From the NCBI GenBank assembly GCA_021801125.1, contig JAJYYI010000051.1, positions 1 to 58,312 of the forward strand: 58,312 bases of DNA, given 5' to 3'. Positions 1-9,079 of this stretch are shown piece after piece. Source of the stretch: Deltaproteobacteria bacterium. Its GTDB lineage: Bacteria; Desulfobacterota; Binatia; Binatales; Binataceae. The translations under genes and the position numbers were made by a program. Every line of letters starts with the position of its first letter. The stretch's first letter is position 1. A model generated the notes under the pieces. It searched no databases. It worked only from the letters and a program-made list of their open reading frames with translations, and was not told where the DNA came from.

Positions 1-559
1 TCGACGCTTTCTTCTCGTTCTCTGGCTGCAGGTTTTGTTCTAGCCATCGCTTTGACTCACAGTAAATTGCTTACTATGCCACCTCCGCACTGGTCGTGCC
101 TTTCGATAAAGGAGTTCAGGGCTCAACGGCAGGCCTCAAATCGCGAAACCTGCTGCTCGATTACTCGGTTATTCGGTACTTATTCGAACCGGAAAAGCCA
201 CTCGAACGACGTAAAGCTTGGGGGACATCACGAGGATCCCGGCGTGCAACGAACGCTCCCGTCGGGCTCACCGAAAATCTGGGTCACGGGGAATTAGGTT
301 AAAGGTTAACTGTAGCCACCGTCAAAGTCAAGGGCGGGGTGGCCCCCACGTTCGTTGGTTGCCCCCGCTTTCCCACCGCAAAGCCGAACTTCTCGATCTC
401 CTTATCATCCCCCATAACAGATGTCCAACTCCTTGAATCTCGGCCGACCTCGTTGCGCATAATCTGTTTCGCGCGGCGGCCTCAAAGCTAGAGGCGTCGC
501 GATGCTGACGATGGCGTTAAGAGCGTCTCAAATTTCGGCCGGCGTGTCCCCATCGGGAA
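1..559. other. Stretch without a recognisable gene
   Basis: No open frame here has a recognisable domain, and the short frames present (up to about 80 codons) have shuffled, Arg/Ser-rich composition. I see no tRNA, rRNA or convincing terminator. It lies downstream of the minus-strand haem/leu/rluD gene run, so it may hold that run's 3' end and the end of a gene outside the window. Confidence 0.5.
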
Positions 560-1564
560 TCACTTGCCGGCATTCGCCCACCGTTCGAGTAGGCTTTGAT
601 CGACTCTGAATCCGTGGGAAATCAAAAAACCTGCGAAATCATCCGGCAGAGGCGCGACAAAGCGCATTCGCGAGCGGCTGCGCGGATGTTCGAACGACAG
701 CGACAGCGCATGCAAAGCCTGGCGCTTAAAGGCGTTCTGCGCGAAGGGCTTCGTATGCCCTCGGACGCCGTAAACCGGGTCGCCCAGACACGGATGGCCC
801 ATGGCGGCCAGATGCACGCGAATCTGATGGGTACGGCCGGTCTTCGGGGCAACGCGCAGCAGAGTTACGTACGCCGGCTCATGACCCCGGGCCGCGACCT
901 CGAAACGCGCCAATACCCTGAAGTCGGTCACCGCTTCACGCGGCCGTGCCGAGCGTACCGACATTCGCTTACGGTCGACCCGATGGCGTCCTACGGGCAA
1001 TGCGATCGTTCCGATATCGTGGCTTACGCCGCCGGCCACCAACGCCAGGTAAACCTTATCGACTTCGCGTTCTTTGAACTGGTCCGATAATGCCGCGCGA
1101 GAATAGGGCGTGCGCGCGATCACCATCACGCCCGAGGTGTCCTTGTCGAGCCGATGAACGATGCCGGGCCGTACCGTGCCGTCCGGCTCAACCATCGCCG
1201 CCAGCTCCGGATAGCGCGCTACAAGGGCCTCCGCCAAAGTGGGCTCACGGGTGCTGGGCGCAGGGTGGACCGTCAGGCCCGCAGGCTTATTGACCACGAT
1301 TATTTCGTCGTCGGCGAACAGCTCCCCAAATTGGACCGCGAGCGTGCGTTCGGCTGGGGCCGGAACCTCCGCCGTCGCCGGCGCGCTGATCTCCACGCGG
1401 TCGCCTTCCCGCACCAGAGTCGCGGGCCGCGCGGGCATCTGGTTGACCGTGACCAGTCCGGAGCGAATCATCCGCGCGATCTGGGAGCGCGTTCGCGCCG
1501 GCGTAAGCCTCGCGGCGAGGAAGAGGTCCAACCTCCCGCCCGCCTGGCTTGCCTCCACTGACAT
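560..1564 (-). CDS. rluD: RluD-type 23S rRNA pseudouridine synthase
   Basis: Converts specific uridines to pseudouridine in 23S rRNA (RluA/RluD family). The N-terminal S4 RNA-binding domain (about residues 1-65, GGRLDLFLAARL then RSGLVTVNQ) precedes the catalytic domain. The signature HRLDKDTSG, with the nucleophilic Asp, is intact, as are the later RVAPKTGRTHQIRVH and GDPVYG motifs. Homologues begin close to MSVEASQAGGRLD, so I chose the ATG at 1564. A GTG at 1642 overlaps the leuD stop as GTGA and would add 26 Arg-rich residues, which is possible by translational coupling. It is probably the last gene of the leuC-leuD transcript. RluA, RluC and RluD cannot be told apart by motif alone. Confidence 0.9.
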   Translation of the reverse strand: MSVEASQAGGRLDLFLAARLTPARTRSQIARMIRSGLVTVNQMPARPATLVREGDRVEISAPATAEVPAPAERTLAVQFGELFADDEIIVVNKPAGLTVHPAPSTREPTLAEALVARYPELAAMVEPDGTVRPGIVHRLDKDTSGVMVIARTPYSRAALSDQFKEREVDKVYLALVAGGVSHDIGTIALPVGRHRVDRKRMSVRSARPREAVTDFRVLARFEVAARGHEPAYVTLLRVAPKTGRTHQIRVHLAAMGHPCLGDPVYGVRGHTKPFAQNAFKRQALHALSLSFEHPRSRSRMRFVAPLPDDFAGFLISHGFRVDQSLLERWANAGK

Positions 1565-1638
1565 GGCGCGCCGCGCAACGTCAGTGCGACGCGGGCGCGC
1601 CAATCTGTTTAATCTAGACAAACTGGAAAGGGCGTAAT

Positions 1639-2244
1639 TCACGGGGTGGGATACGGAGACGGATGGGCTCGCTCGTAGGCTTCGATTTCCTTGCTGTGCG
1701 CCAGGGTAAGCCCGATATCGTCGAGACCTTCGAGCAGGCGCTGCTTGTAAAACGGCTCTATCCCGAAGCTCTCGCGCAAGCCGTGTTCGTCCGCCACCAC
1801 CTGGCCCTCCAAATCAATCGCAAGCCGGTATCCTTCCCGCTCAATCGCGCCATCCATTATGCGGCGCACGACGCTCGCCTCCAAGGCCACAGGCAAAAAA
1901 CCGTTCTTGAGACAGTTGTTGCGAAAAATATCAGCAAACGATGGAGCGATGACCGCCCTGAAGCCGTAGTCGTCCAGCGCCCACACCGCATGCTCGCGCG
2001 AGCTGCCGCAGCCGAAGTTGGCACCCGCCACGAGAATCGAGGCGCCGCGGTAGCGCGCCTGATTCAACACAAAGTCCGGAATCTCAGCGCCGTCAGCGCC
2101 GAATCGCCAACTGAAAAATAGACCGGCACCGAGCCCCGTGCGCACCACCGCCTTCAGAAACTGCTTGGGGATGATCTGGTCGGTGTCGACGTTGTTCTTG
2201 TCTAACGGGGCGACCAAGCCGGTAAAATTCCTGAACGCGCGCAT
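1639..2244 (-). CDS. leuD: 3-isopropylmalate dehydratase small subunit
   Basis: Small (swivel-domain) subunit of isopropylmalate isomerase, which converts 2-isopropylmalate to 3-isopropylmalate in leucine synthesis; it works as a heterodimer with LeuC. The 201-residue length and motifs are of the E. coli type: VAPLDKNNVDTDQIIPKQFLK near the N-terminus, FGCGSSREHAVWAL in the middle, and FADIFRNNCLKNGFLP. The start is an ATG at 2244, 22 bp after the leuC stop, so the two subunits are made from one transcript. leuA and leuB are not in the window. Confidence 0.95.
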   Translation of the reverse strand: MRAFRNFTGLVAPLDKNNVDTDQIIPKQFLKAVVRTGLGAGLFFSWRFGADGAEIPDFVLNQARYRGASILVAGANFGCGSSREHAVWALDDYGFRAVIAPSFADIFRNNCLKNGFLPVALEASVVRRIMDGAIEREGYRLAIDLEGQVVADEHGLRESFGIEPFYKQRLLEGLDDIGLTLAHSKEIEAYERAHPSPYPTP

Positions 2245-2266
2245 AATAAGCTTACTCCCTGCCGCT

Positions 2267-3685
2267 TTAGCCCAGCGGTTTGACGTCGAGTTCCCGAAGG
2301 TCCACGAAATGGCCTTCCACCGCGGCCGCGGCGGCCATCGCGGGACTCACCAAGTGGGTGCGTCCGCCCGGTCCCTGACGGCCCTCAAAGTTGCGATTCG
2401 AGGTGCTGGCGCATCGCTCTTGCGGCTTAAGGATGTCCGGATTCATGCCGAGACACATGCTACAGCCGGATTCTCGCCATTCGAATCCGGCTTCTTTGAA
2501 GATCCGATCCAGGCCCAGCGCTTCCGCTTCAGCCTTCACCTGCTGCGAGCCCGGCACCACCATCGCGTGAACACCGCGCGCCACGTTGCGTCCTCTGGCC
2601 ACGGCTGCAGCCGCCTTGAGGTCGCTCAAGCGCGAGTTGGTGCACGAACCGATAAATACGCGGTCGACCTTGACCTCGGTGATAGGCGTGCCGGCGGTAA
2701 GTCCCATGTACTCAAGCGCACGCGCCGCGGCCGCCCGTGACGCTTCGTCAGGCATCGTCTTGGGGTCAGGCACCTTGCCTGTGACCTCTACAACCATCGC
2801 CGGGTTGGTTCCCCAGGTTACCTGCGGAGCGAATTGTTCGGCCTGGAAGCGGTGGCTCGAATCAAAGCGCGCCCCGGGATCGGTGCCAAAGCTTAGCCAT
2901 CGCTGCGCGGCCCGCTCGAAAGCGGCGCCTTGCGGCGCGTAACGCCGACCCCGCAAGTAGTCGACGGTCTTTTCATCCGGCGAGACCATTCCGGCACGCG
3001 CTCCAGCCTCGATCGACATGTTGCAGACGGTCATCCGCTCTTCCATCGACAGGGCGGAGATCGTCGGTCCGCGATACTCTATCGCGTGGCCGGTTGCGCC
3101 GTCGGTTTTGATCTTTCCGATGATCCCGAGAATCAGATCTTTCGCGGTCACGCCGGGGCCGAGCCGGCCTTCGACCCAGATTTCCAACGTCTTGGGCTTG
3201 ACCTGCCACAGGCATTGGGTCGCCAACACATGCTCTACCTCGCTGGTGCCCACGCCGAAGGCGAGGGCGCCGAAGGCGCCATGGGTCGAAGTATGGCTGT
3301 CGCCGCAGACGATTGTCATCCCAGGCTGGGTCAAACCCAACTCCGGTCCGATAACGTGAACGATTCCCTGCTCGCGCGCGCCGAGCGCAAACAGCGGGAT
3401 CCCGAATTCAGGGCAATTGCGCTGCATCGCCTCGACCTGTGCCGCGGACTCGGGATCGCTGATCGGCAGCGTGCGGTCCGTAGTTGGCACGTTATGGTCG
3501 AGCGTGCCGAACGTGCGCTCCGGCGCGCGAACCTTGCGGCCGGCTGTCCGTAGCCCCTCGAAGGCTTGAGGCGAGGTGACCTCGTGGATCAGGTGCAAAT
3601 CGATATATAGCAACGTCGGCTGGCCAGATTCCTGGTAGACAACGTGCTCGTCCCAGATTTTCTCAAACAGAGTTTTTGCCGTCAT
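2267..3685 (-). CDS. leuC: 3-isopropylmalate dehydratase large subunit
   Basis: Large, iron-sulfur subunit of isopropylmalate isomerase (aconitase superfamily), cytoplasmic. The family motifs are all present: [28 protein letters not shown], then the 4Fe-4S cysteines in FIGSCTNSR and in [10 protein letters not shown], followed by [12 protein letters not shown]. The length of about 472 residues matches E. coli LeuC, not the shorter archaeal or homoaconitase type. The open frame begins at a TTG at 3691, but the ATG two codons later (3685) is the likelier start. It heads leuC-leuD-rluD and follows the oxidase gene after about 107 bp. Confidence 0.95.
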   Translation of the reverse strand: MTAKTLFEKIWDEHVVYQESGQPTLLYIDLHLIHEVTSPQAFEGLRTAGRKVRAPERTFGTLDHNVPTTDRTLPISDPESAAQVEAMQRNCPEFGIPLFALGAREQGIVHVIGPELGLTQPGMTIVCGDSHTSTHGAFGALAFGVGTSEVEHVLATQCLWQVKPKTLEIWVEGRLGPGVTAKDLILGIIGKIKTDGATGHAIEYRGPTISALSMEERMTVCNMSIEAGARAGMVSPDEKTVDYLRGRRYAPQGAAFERAAQRWLSFGTDPGARFDSSHRFQAEQFAPQVTWGTNPAMVVEVTGKVPDPKTMPDEASRAAAARALEYMGLTAGTPITEVKVDRVFIGSCTNSRLSDLKAAAAVARGRNVARGVHAMVVPGSQQVKAEAEALGLDRIFKEAGFEWRESGCSMCLGMNPDILKPQERCASTSNRNFEGRQGPGGRTHLVSPAMAAAAAVEGHFVDLRELDVKPLG

Positions 3686-3792
3686 AGCCAAGGCCCGCCA
3701 TCTGCGTCTAGCAGTGAATTATGCGCCAACGCGCGCTGCTGTCAAAGTGTTGACGGCCTCGCGTGCCTTCGAGATCGATGCTTTATGCGAAG

Positions 3793-5343
3793 TTATCGTG
3801 TGCCGCCAATGGCTGTTTTCGCGCTGCCCGCCTCGTCGGCAGTTCCCAGACGCGAATCGCTACCGCTAGCGGCAGCGTCACGACCAAACAAATAGTCGAT
3901 GACGCCCTGCGCGGCGATCTCGCCGCTTCGCACGCAATCCGCAATCCCTATTCCCCGATAGGCAGCGCCACATAGTTCTAGAGCGCCGATCGCCTCGATC
4001 TCGCGCTGAATAGCATCGACGCGTTCCAGGTGACCAACGACATACTCCGGCATCGCGCGATTATGCCGTTGAACATGACAAAAAAGAGGAGCAGCGCGAA
4101 GGCCGAGCAGATTTTCCAACTCCGCGCGCACAGCCTCGCCAAGTTCGGCGTCGCCAAGCGCCATGGTCCCCGCGCCGGTTTGGCCGTCCACGGATGCTCG
4201 CACGAGAACGCAGTTTGTGGGCGCGCGCCCGGGAAACTTGAGGCTTGAGAAGGTGCACGCGATGATACGACGACCCTCGATTCGCGGCACGACAAAGCCG
4301 GAGCCGTGTAGACGCGCGGCGACGTCCGCGGCGGGGTAGGCCAGCGTCACCAGCGTCGAGCGGCTATAGGTGATCTCCTCCAGCAGCCGTGCGGCTTTCG
4401 GGGCATGCGGCATGGTAAGCCGCGCCGCCTCAGGCGCCTGCGTTGCGATAATCACACCGTCCGCGACTATCGTCTGCTCGGCGTTAGACCGCGTTGAAGC
4501 AGAAAGCTCGACCCGCCATCGCAAGCCGTCTTTAACGAGAGCGTTCGCGCGAGCCCGTACCAGCGCGCGCTCGCCGAGCGAACGTGCCAGCGCCTCGACG
4601 AGCGTGGTCATCCCTCTTCTGAAACTTACAAAAAGTCCCAGGCGGGCGCCGCTGGCGTGGTTCGTGGTCGTCGCCCGGGCGCGCGCGAGCGCGCGCAATC
4701 CGAGGATAACGCTGCGATAGCGCTGTTCCAGTTCGAGAAATCGCGGCGCCGCCGCTTTCACGCTCAAGCGGTCGGGCGCAACCCCGTAAACCGCGCTAGT
4801 GAGCGGCTGCGCCAGGCGGTCGAGCGTTTCGCGACCGAACCTGCGCAGGACAAAGGAAGCCACGCTTTCGTCCGCCCCCGCGCGGCCGCGCGGCAGCAGG
4901 AGGTCGAGTCCCGCGCGAAGCTTGCCCAAAGGACTCAGGATCGAGCTTTGCACGAGCGGCCCAAGACGCGTGGGCCCCAGCATGAAAAAGCCGGGTGGAA
5001 TCTCGGCCAGCCGACCGCGGCATACCACGTAGGCGCGGCGATTCTGTTCCCGCGTGCCGATCATTTCCGATTCGAGCCCAAGTTCTCGCGTGAGCGCCAG
5101 TGCCCATGGTTTTTCGGTTATAAAGGAGTCCGGCCCGCACTCGATCAGGAAATCGTCGCGGCAGATTGTCTCGATCACGCCGCCCAGGCGCGGCTGTTCC
5201 TCGAGCAGGACAACCTCCGCGGGCAAGCCGCGGCGAGCGGTGTGTTCGCGCGCAAAGAACGCGGCGGCAAGCCCGCTGATTCCGCCTCCTATTATCGCGA
5301 TCCGCTTGCTTGCGGTCGCGTGGTTGTCCGAGTTGCTTCGCAC
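3793..5343 (-). CDS. hemY: HemY-type protoporphyrinogen/coproporphyrinogen oxidase
   Basis: FAD-dependent oxidase that converts the porphyrinogen to the porphyrin just before iron insertion. The N-terminal dinucleotide-binding motif GGGISGLAAA lies at about residues 19-28, followed by LLEEQPRLGGVIET, the second FAD contact. The C-terminal FAD motif GIADCVRSGEIAA is at about 470-482. The 516-residue length suits the HemY/PPOX family, not the short flavodoxin-like HemG. The predicted start is GTG at 5343 with no clear Shine-Dalgarno sequence. The last 30 residues are Ala/Gly/Ser-rich and look like a dispensable tail. It follows hemH by 75 bp in the haem gene run. Whether protoporphyrinogen or coproporphyrinogen is the substrate cannot be read from the motifs. 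Confidence 0.9.
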   Translation of the reverse strand: MRSNSDNHATASKRIAIIGGGISGLAAAFFAREHTARRGLPAEVVLLEEQPRLGGVIETICRDDFLIECGPDSFITEKPWALALTRELGLESEMIGTREQNRRAYVVCRGRLAEIPPGFFMLGPTRLGPLVQSSILSPLGKLRAGLDLLLPRGRAGADESVASFVLRRFGRETLDRLAQPLTSAVYGVAPDRLSVKAAAPRFLELEQRYRSVILGLRALARARATTTNHASGARLGLFVSFRRGMTTLVEALARSLGERALVRARANALVKDGLRWRVELSASTRSNAEQTIVADGVIIATQAPEAARLTMPHAPKAARLLEEITYSRSTLVTLAYPAADVAARLHGSGFVVPRIEGRRIIACTFSSLKFPGRAPTNCVLVRASVDGQTGAGTMALGDAELGEAVRAELENLLGLRAAPLFCHVQRHNRAMPEYVVGHLERVDAIQREIEAIGALELCGAAYRGIGIADCVRSGEIAAQGVIDYLFGRDAAASGSDSRLGTADEAGSAKTAIGGTR

Positions 5344-5418
5344 CGGTTTACAAGCAGATACTGCCGGCCAGCGGATTGGGCCTTGTTGCGAGCAAGCGCG
5401 ACAAACCTCGGATTCCTT

Positions 5419-6360
5419 TCACGAAGTGGCCGGGCCGGCCGCGCCGTCCAGGCGGGCGCTTATCATTGCGGCCATCATCTCGACGAAGCGCGGGTCATCA
5501 TTGACGGCCCTGGCCCGCACCATCGTGACGCCGCGCGAGCGCGCCAGCGCGGCAATCTCGATATCCAGGTCGTAGAGCAGCTCGACGTTTTCGCAGACGA
5601 AGCCCACCGGCACCACGATCACGGCCGAGCCCGCAAGTGACTCAATCGCATGCTCGATTTTCGGCTCCAGCCAAGGTTCTCTTGGGTCTCCGCTTCGGCT
5701 TTGGTAAGCCAGCGACCAACTCGTGCGCTTTAGCGCTGCCGCCACCATCGAAGCCGACATCTTAAACTCGTCCGCATAGGTGCTGCCCGCCGCCATTGCC
5801 TGGGGAATGCTGTGCGCGCTGAACAGCAAGTGCGCGCCTGCCCGTTCGGCCTCGGGGAGCTTTTCCATCGCGTGCTGAACCTGCGCCGCAACCGCTTCAA
5901 TAAAGAGCGGGTGATCATGCCAGCCGCCGGTATATTCCACCTCCGGTGCCCGCTCGCCAAGCTCCTTTCGAGCCGCGTTCACGCTCGCAACGTAACGCTC
6001 GAAGCTGGCCTCGCAGCGATGGGGCGCAAGCACGAAACCCACGACGCGGCGCACATCGTTGCGTGCCAACTGCTCGAGCGCCTCGCCCAACAGCGGCGGC
6101 CAGTTGCGCATGCCGACGTGAACCGGCACTCGCAGCCCGCTGCGTGCCAGCGTCTCGCGCAAGGCGGCCGCCTGGCGCAATACGGTCTCGTTGTACGGCG
6201 AATACCCGCCGGCCAGCTCGTAATGATGCGCGACTTCCTCCAATCGAGCCTCGGGAATGTTGCGCCCGCGCGCCACGGCGCGCAAGAACGGGCGCACTTC
6301 GCCAGGGCTGGCGGGTCCGCCGAACCCGATCAACAATATTCCGGCGGTATTCGGGCTCAC
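5419..6360 (-). CDS. hemH: Ferrochelatase
   Basis: Inserts ferrous iron into a porphyrin, the terminal or near-terminal step of haem synthesis. It opens with LLIGFGGPASPGEVRPFL, typical of HemH, followed by YSPYNETVLRQA. The catalytic histidine lies in LLFSAHSIPQ, and the AYQSRSGDPREPWLEP stretch and PVGFVCENVELLYDLD carry the conserved active-site acid. The residue before VE is Asn where many family members have His. Length 313 is normal. Its ATG overlaps the end of the hemD-hemE fusion by 4 bp, so translation is probably coupled. Cys residues that would mark a 2Fe-2S ferrochelatase are not evident at the C-terminus. Confidence 0.93.
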   Translation of the reverse strand: MSPNTAGILLIGFGGPASPGEVRPFLRAVARGRNIPEARLEEVAHHYELAGGYSPYNETVLRQAAALRETLARSGLRVPVHVGMRNWPPLLGEALEQLARNDVRRVVGFVLAPHRCEASFERYVASVNAARKELGERAPEVEYTGGWHDHPLFIEAVAAQVQHAMEKLPEAERAGAHLLFSAHSIPQAMAAGSTYADEFKMSASMVAAALKRTSWSLAYQSRSGDPREPWLEPKIEHAIESLAGSAVIVVPVGFVCENVELLYDLDIEIAALARSRGVTMVRARAVNDDPRFVEMMAAMISARLDGAAGPATS

Positions 6361-8330
6361 CGCGCGCTCATCTCATGCACGGCATCGACCAGTGCGATGA
6401 CGTGATCGACCGGCGTTTCAGGCAGGATGCCGTGCCCCAGATTGAAGATATGGCCCGGCCGGCCGGCAGCCTGCTGCAGGATTCTTCGCGCCTTTTCCTT
6501 TAGTTCCGCAACGGGAGCCAGGAGCGCCGCGGGATCGAGATTGCCTTGTACGCCCACGCCTGAGCCCAGCCGCTCCCATGCCTGCGCGAGATCGATTCGC
6601 CAGTCCAAACCGATGACATCACCTCCTGCTTGGCTCATAAGCTCAAGCAAGTTTCCCGTGCCGCTGCCGAAATGAATCACCGGTACGCCGGCGGGAAGCG
6701 CGCGGATGACCGACGCCGTGTGCGGCAACACGTAGCGCCGATAATCGTCTGGCGCAAGAGCACCAACCCAACTGTCAAAAAGCTGAACCAAATCTGCGCC
6801 GGCCGCTATCTGCAGGTTGAGACATTCGGCGCTGATCTCGGACAAGAACTTCATAAGCCGAGTCCAGGTCACCTCGTCGTTGTACATCATGCTCTTGGTG
6901 CGCAGGTATTGGCGCGATGCGGCTCCTTCGACGAGATACGAGGCTAGGGTAAAGGGTGCGCCGGCAAATCCGATCATTGGAACCTCGGGGCCGAGCGCGG
7001 CGCGCGCCAGCCCGATCGCCTCGCACGTGCATCCCAAGGCTTCGCGCACGTCGACCTGCGGCATCCGGTCAAGGTCTTCGAGTTCGCGCACCGGCCGATC
7101 GATCAGCGGACCGTCGCCCTTCTCGTAGTGCAGGCCGACGTTCATCGGCAGCAACGGCAAGAGGATGTCCGAGAAGATTATCGCCGCGTCGACACCCAGG
7201 CGTTCAACGGCTAAAACCGTGACCTCGGCTGCAAGTTCGGGCCGGCGGCACATCTCGAGGAATCCGTGCCGCTCGCGCACGCCCCGGTATTCAGGCATGT
7301 AGCGACCCGCCTGCCGCATCAGCCAGATTGGCGTGTACGGCACCGGCTCTCTGCGGCACGCTTTCATCAGCGGATGGTCGCGCCGCGTGGCGGCGGCGCT
7401 TTGCTGCGCCTGTTCGGCGCGATCGCAAACGACGGCGCGCTCGCGATCGATTTCAACTCGGCTGCGCCGCTTCTCGCGCAAAATTTCCGGCGCACGGTCC
7501 ATGGCGTCCCTTACCAGATGGCCGAGCTTCGGATGGAGCGGCTGGATATCCACCGTGAGCCCGTAACGGCGCATCGCTTCCGAACAGGAGGGTCCTATCG
7601 ACCCAACGACAATCTCGCTCAGCGCTCGACGCAACTGCTCTTCGATTCCGTGAGCCCCGGCAAGCTGCATCAGATGGGTTACCTGCGCGGCGCTCGTGAA
7701 CAGACCTACGTCGTATTCGCCATCGAGCAAGCGCGTGAGCGCCTTGAGCAGGGGGGCGCGATCCTTGGGCAGGGTCCAACGATAGACCGGCACCGCGGTG
7801 ACTTGGGCGCCGCGCGCCTCGAGCCCGGCGATTAAATCAGGATTGCTGACGCCGTACTCCTGGACCGCGACGCGCTTTTCGGCCAGGGTCAGCCGCTCGC
7901 CAAGCAGGTTGAGGAGTTCGCGCCAGGTGGCGGGCTCTGGCACTTTCAGCCCCGCTTGCAAGCCCAGTTGCTGCAGCGCGGCGACTACTTTGGGCCCGCG
8001 CGCTACGAGCATCGTTTTGCGCAGCGCGGCCATTAGCGCGTCCCGTTCGTAACTCCGTTCGAGCAGCTTCAGCAGGACCCTGACGCCGACGCCCGTCAAA
8101 AAAATGACAATATCGAATTGGCCGGCCAGTAGCCGTTCCGCGAAAGGCGTGGAGGTCCGATCGTCGCCCGCTTCGACTTCGCGGAGCACCGGCGCGAGGA
8201 CGATCCGCGCGCCGCGGCGCTCGACCATCGCGCGCAACTGGTCCGCCATGCGGCTTTCAAAGGCTACCACTCGAAGGCTCGCACCGCTCGCGGGCTCGCC
8301 CTGGGAAGTCTGCTCTGCCGAAGTGTGCAT
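6357..8330 (-). CDS. HemD-HemE fusion: uroporphyrinogen-III synthase / decarboxylase
   Basis: One 657-residue chain carries two consecutive haem enzymes. Residues about 20-290 are a uroporphyrinogen-III synthase (RVVAFESRMADQLRAMVERRGA at the start; VGLFTSAAQVTHLMQ and VVGSIGPSCSEAMRRYGL later). Residues about 310-657 are a complete uroporphyrinogen decarboxylase (TPIWLMRQAGRYMPEYR, FSDILLPLLPMN, GFAGAPFTLASYL, FNLGHGILPETP). A short charged linker (REKRRSRVEIDRERAVVCDR) joins them. I chose the ATG at 8330: the longer frame to 8513 runs through the promoter and repeat and has no family similarity. No stop or frameshift separates the halves. The fusion would make uroporphyrinogen III and decarboxylate it to coproporphyrinogen III, feeding hemH and hemY downstream. 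Confidence 0.92.
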   Translation of the reverse strand: MHTSAEQTSQGEPASGASLRVVAFESRMADQLRAMVERRGARIVLAPVLREVEAGDDRTSTPFAERLLAGQFDIVIFLTGVGVRVLLKLLERSYERDALMAALRKTMLVARGPKVVAALQQLGLQAGLKVPEPATWRELLNLLGERLTLAEKRVAVQEYGVSNPDLIAGLEARGAQVTAVPVYRWTLPKDRAPLLKALTRLLDGEYDVGLFTSAAQVTHLMQLAGAHGIEEQLRRALSEIVVGSIGPSCSEAMRRYGLTVDIQPLHPKLGHLVRDAMDRAPEILREKRRSRVEIDRERAVVCDRAEQAQQSAAATRRDHPLMKACRREPVPYTPIWLMRQAGRYMPEYRGVRERHGFLEMCRRPELAAEVTVLAVERLGVDAAIIFSDILLPLLPMNVGLHYEKGDGPLIDRPVRELEDLDRMPQVDVREALGCTCEAIGLARAALGPEVPMIGFAGAPFTLASYLVEGAASRQYLRTKSMMYNDEVTWTRLMKFLSEISAECLNLQIAAGADLVQLFDSWVGALAPDDYRRYVLPHTASVIRALPAGVPVIHFGSGTGNLLELMSQAGGDVIGLDWRIDLAQAWERLGSGVGVQGNLDPAALLAPVAELKEKARRILQQAAGRPGHIFNLGHGILPETPVDHVIALVDAVHEMSAR

Positions 8331-8349
8331 AAATACGGTGTCTAACTCG

Positions 8350-8378
8350 ATTATATGGCCCGCGGGCCGACTTGTATA
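8350..8378 (-). promoter_or_regulatory. Promoter of the hemDE-hemH-hemY run
   Basis: On the minus strand a perfect -10 hexamer TATAAT (8350-8355) lies 17 bp from a -35-like TATACA (8373-8378, four of six consensus bases). The expected transcription start near 8343 leaves a leader of only about a dozen bases before the ATG at 8330, with no Shine-Dalgarno sequence visible. Confidence 0.6.
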
Positions 8379-8400
8379 TTGGCCGACCAGCGGCGCAAAT

Positions 8401-8440
8401 TTCTTGCCGCCATGGCTTAATTCTTGCCGCCATGGCTTAA
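8401..8440. repeat. Perfect 20-bp tandem duplication beside the haem promoter
   Basis: Two identical 20-bp units stand head to tail (8401-8420 and 8421-8440). Each contains the 8-bp palindrome GCCATGGC, so the palindromes are spaced by about two helical turns. The pair sits 22 bp upstream of the -35 element of hemDE and between that gene and the divergent archease gene, a position suited to an operator or activator site. It could also be a recent slippage duplication without function. Confidence 0.75.
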
Positions 8441-8515
8441 AAAGAGCGTAACATATGAGGTAGACAGATATTTTCGCGCGGGCCGCTGGTCTCGGATTCG
8501 CCCCAATTAGCAAGA

Positions 8516-8944
8516 GTGCCCCAGGTGAAGAAGTTTTATCGGGAGCTTGAACACGCCGGCGACCTCGCGATCGAGGTTTTCGGGGGCACTAGGGCGGAGC
8601 TTTTCGCGCACGCGTTGACGGCCATGGCGCGCCTGATGGTCGAGGAGAAAGGGATCGGAAACGTCGCGCGGCAAGAGTACGAATGCGCGGCTGCGGACGA
8701 CCTCGACCTTATGCATGATGTTTTAGCTCGCGCGCTGAACCTCTTCCTGATTGATGGCTTTATGTGGCGCGAAGCAAAAGTTGAAGAAAAGAGCCGCGAT
8801 CGACTTTTGATAACGTTGTGTGGCGAGCAGTACGATCCATCTCGTCATCGATTTTTGCGGGAAATCAAAGGCGTGACGTTCCATCGCTTGTTCACCGGCC
8901 GCGGGCGGGACGGTTGGCGCGCCGAGATCATTTTCGATGTCTAG
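8516..8944 (+). CDS. Archease (RtcB activator)
   Basis: Archease family protein of 142 residues. In characterised systems archease speeds up RtcB and helps it load GMP and turn over. The family hallmarks are visible: the N-terminal EHAGDLAIEVFGGT with the metal-binding acids, a central DDLDLMHDVLARALNLFL, and the C-terminal EIKGVTFHRL. The start is GTG at 8516; a second in-frame GTG three codons on (8525) is also possible. It lies upstream of rtcB on the same strand, 135 bp away, supporting a shared role in RNA ligation. It diverges from the haem operon with a shared 185-bp intergenic region. Confidence 0.9.
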   Translation: MPQVKKFYRELEHAGDLAIEVFGGTRAELFAHALTAMARLMVEEKGIGNVARQEYECAAADDLDLMHDVLARALNLFLIDGFMWREAKVEEKSRDRLLITLCGEQYDPSRHRFLREIKGVTFHRLFTGRGRDGWRAEIIFDV

Positions 8945-9079
8945 CGTCGGGAAAGCTCTGAGACGTTCAACTCACCGTGGAAAAGTTGTTTGGGCGGTGC
9001 GCGAGTCAAGCCGTGAACGGCGCGAGAGCATCGGCAGATCCTAAGCAACCGGCGCGTCGCACGATGAGGGGATCGAGTA

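Noticed and set aside
2267-3685. Alternative reading of LeuC-LeuD as homoaconitase or another aconitase-like pair
   Set aside because: Lengths and motifs match the bacterial isopropylmalate type closely, and no lysine or related pathway gene is adjacent.
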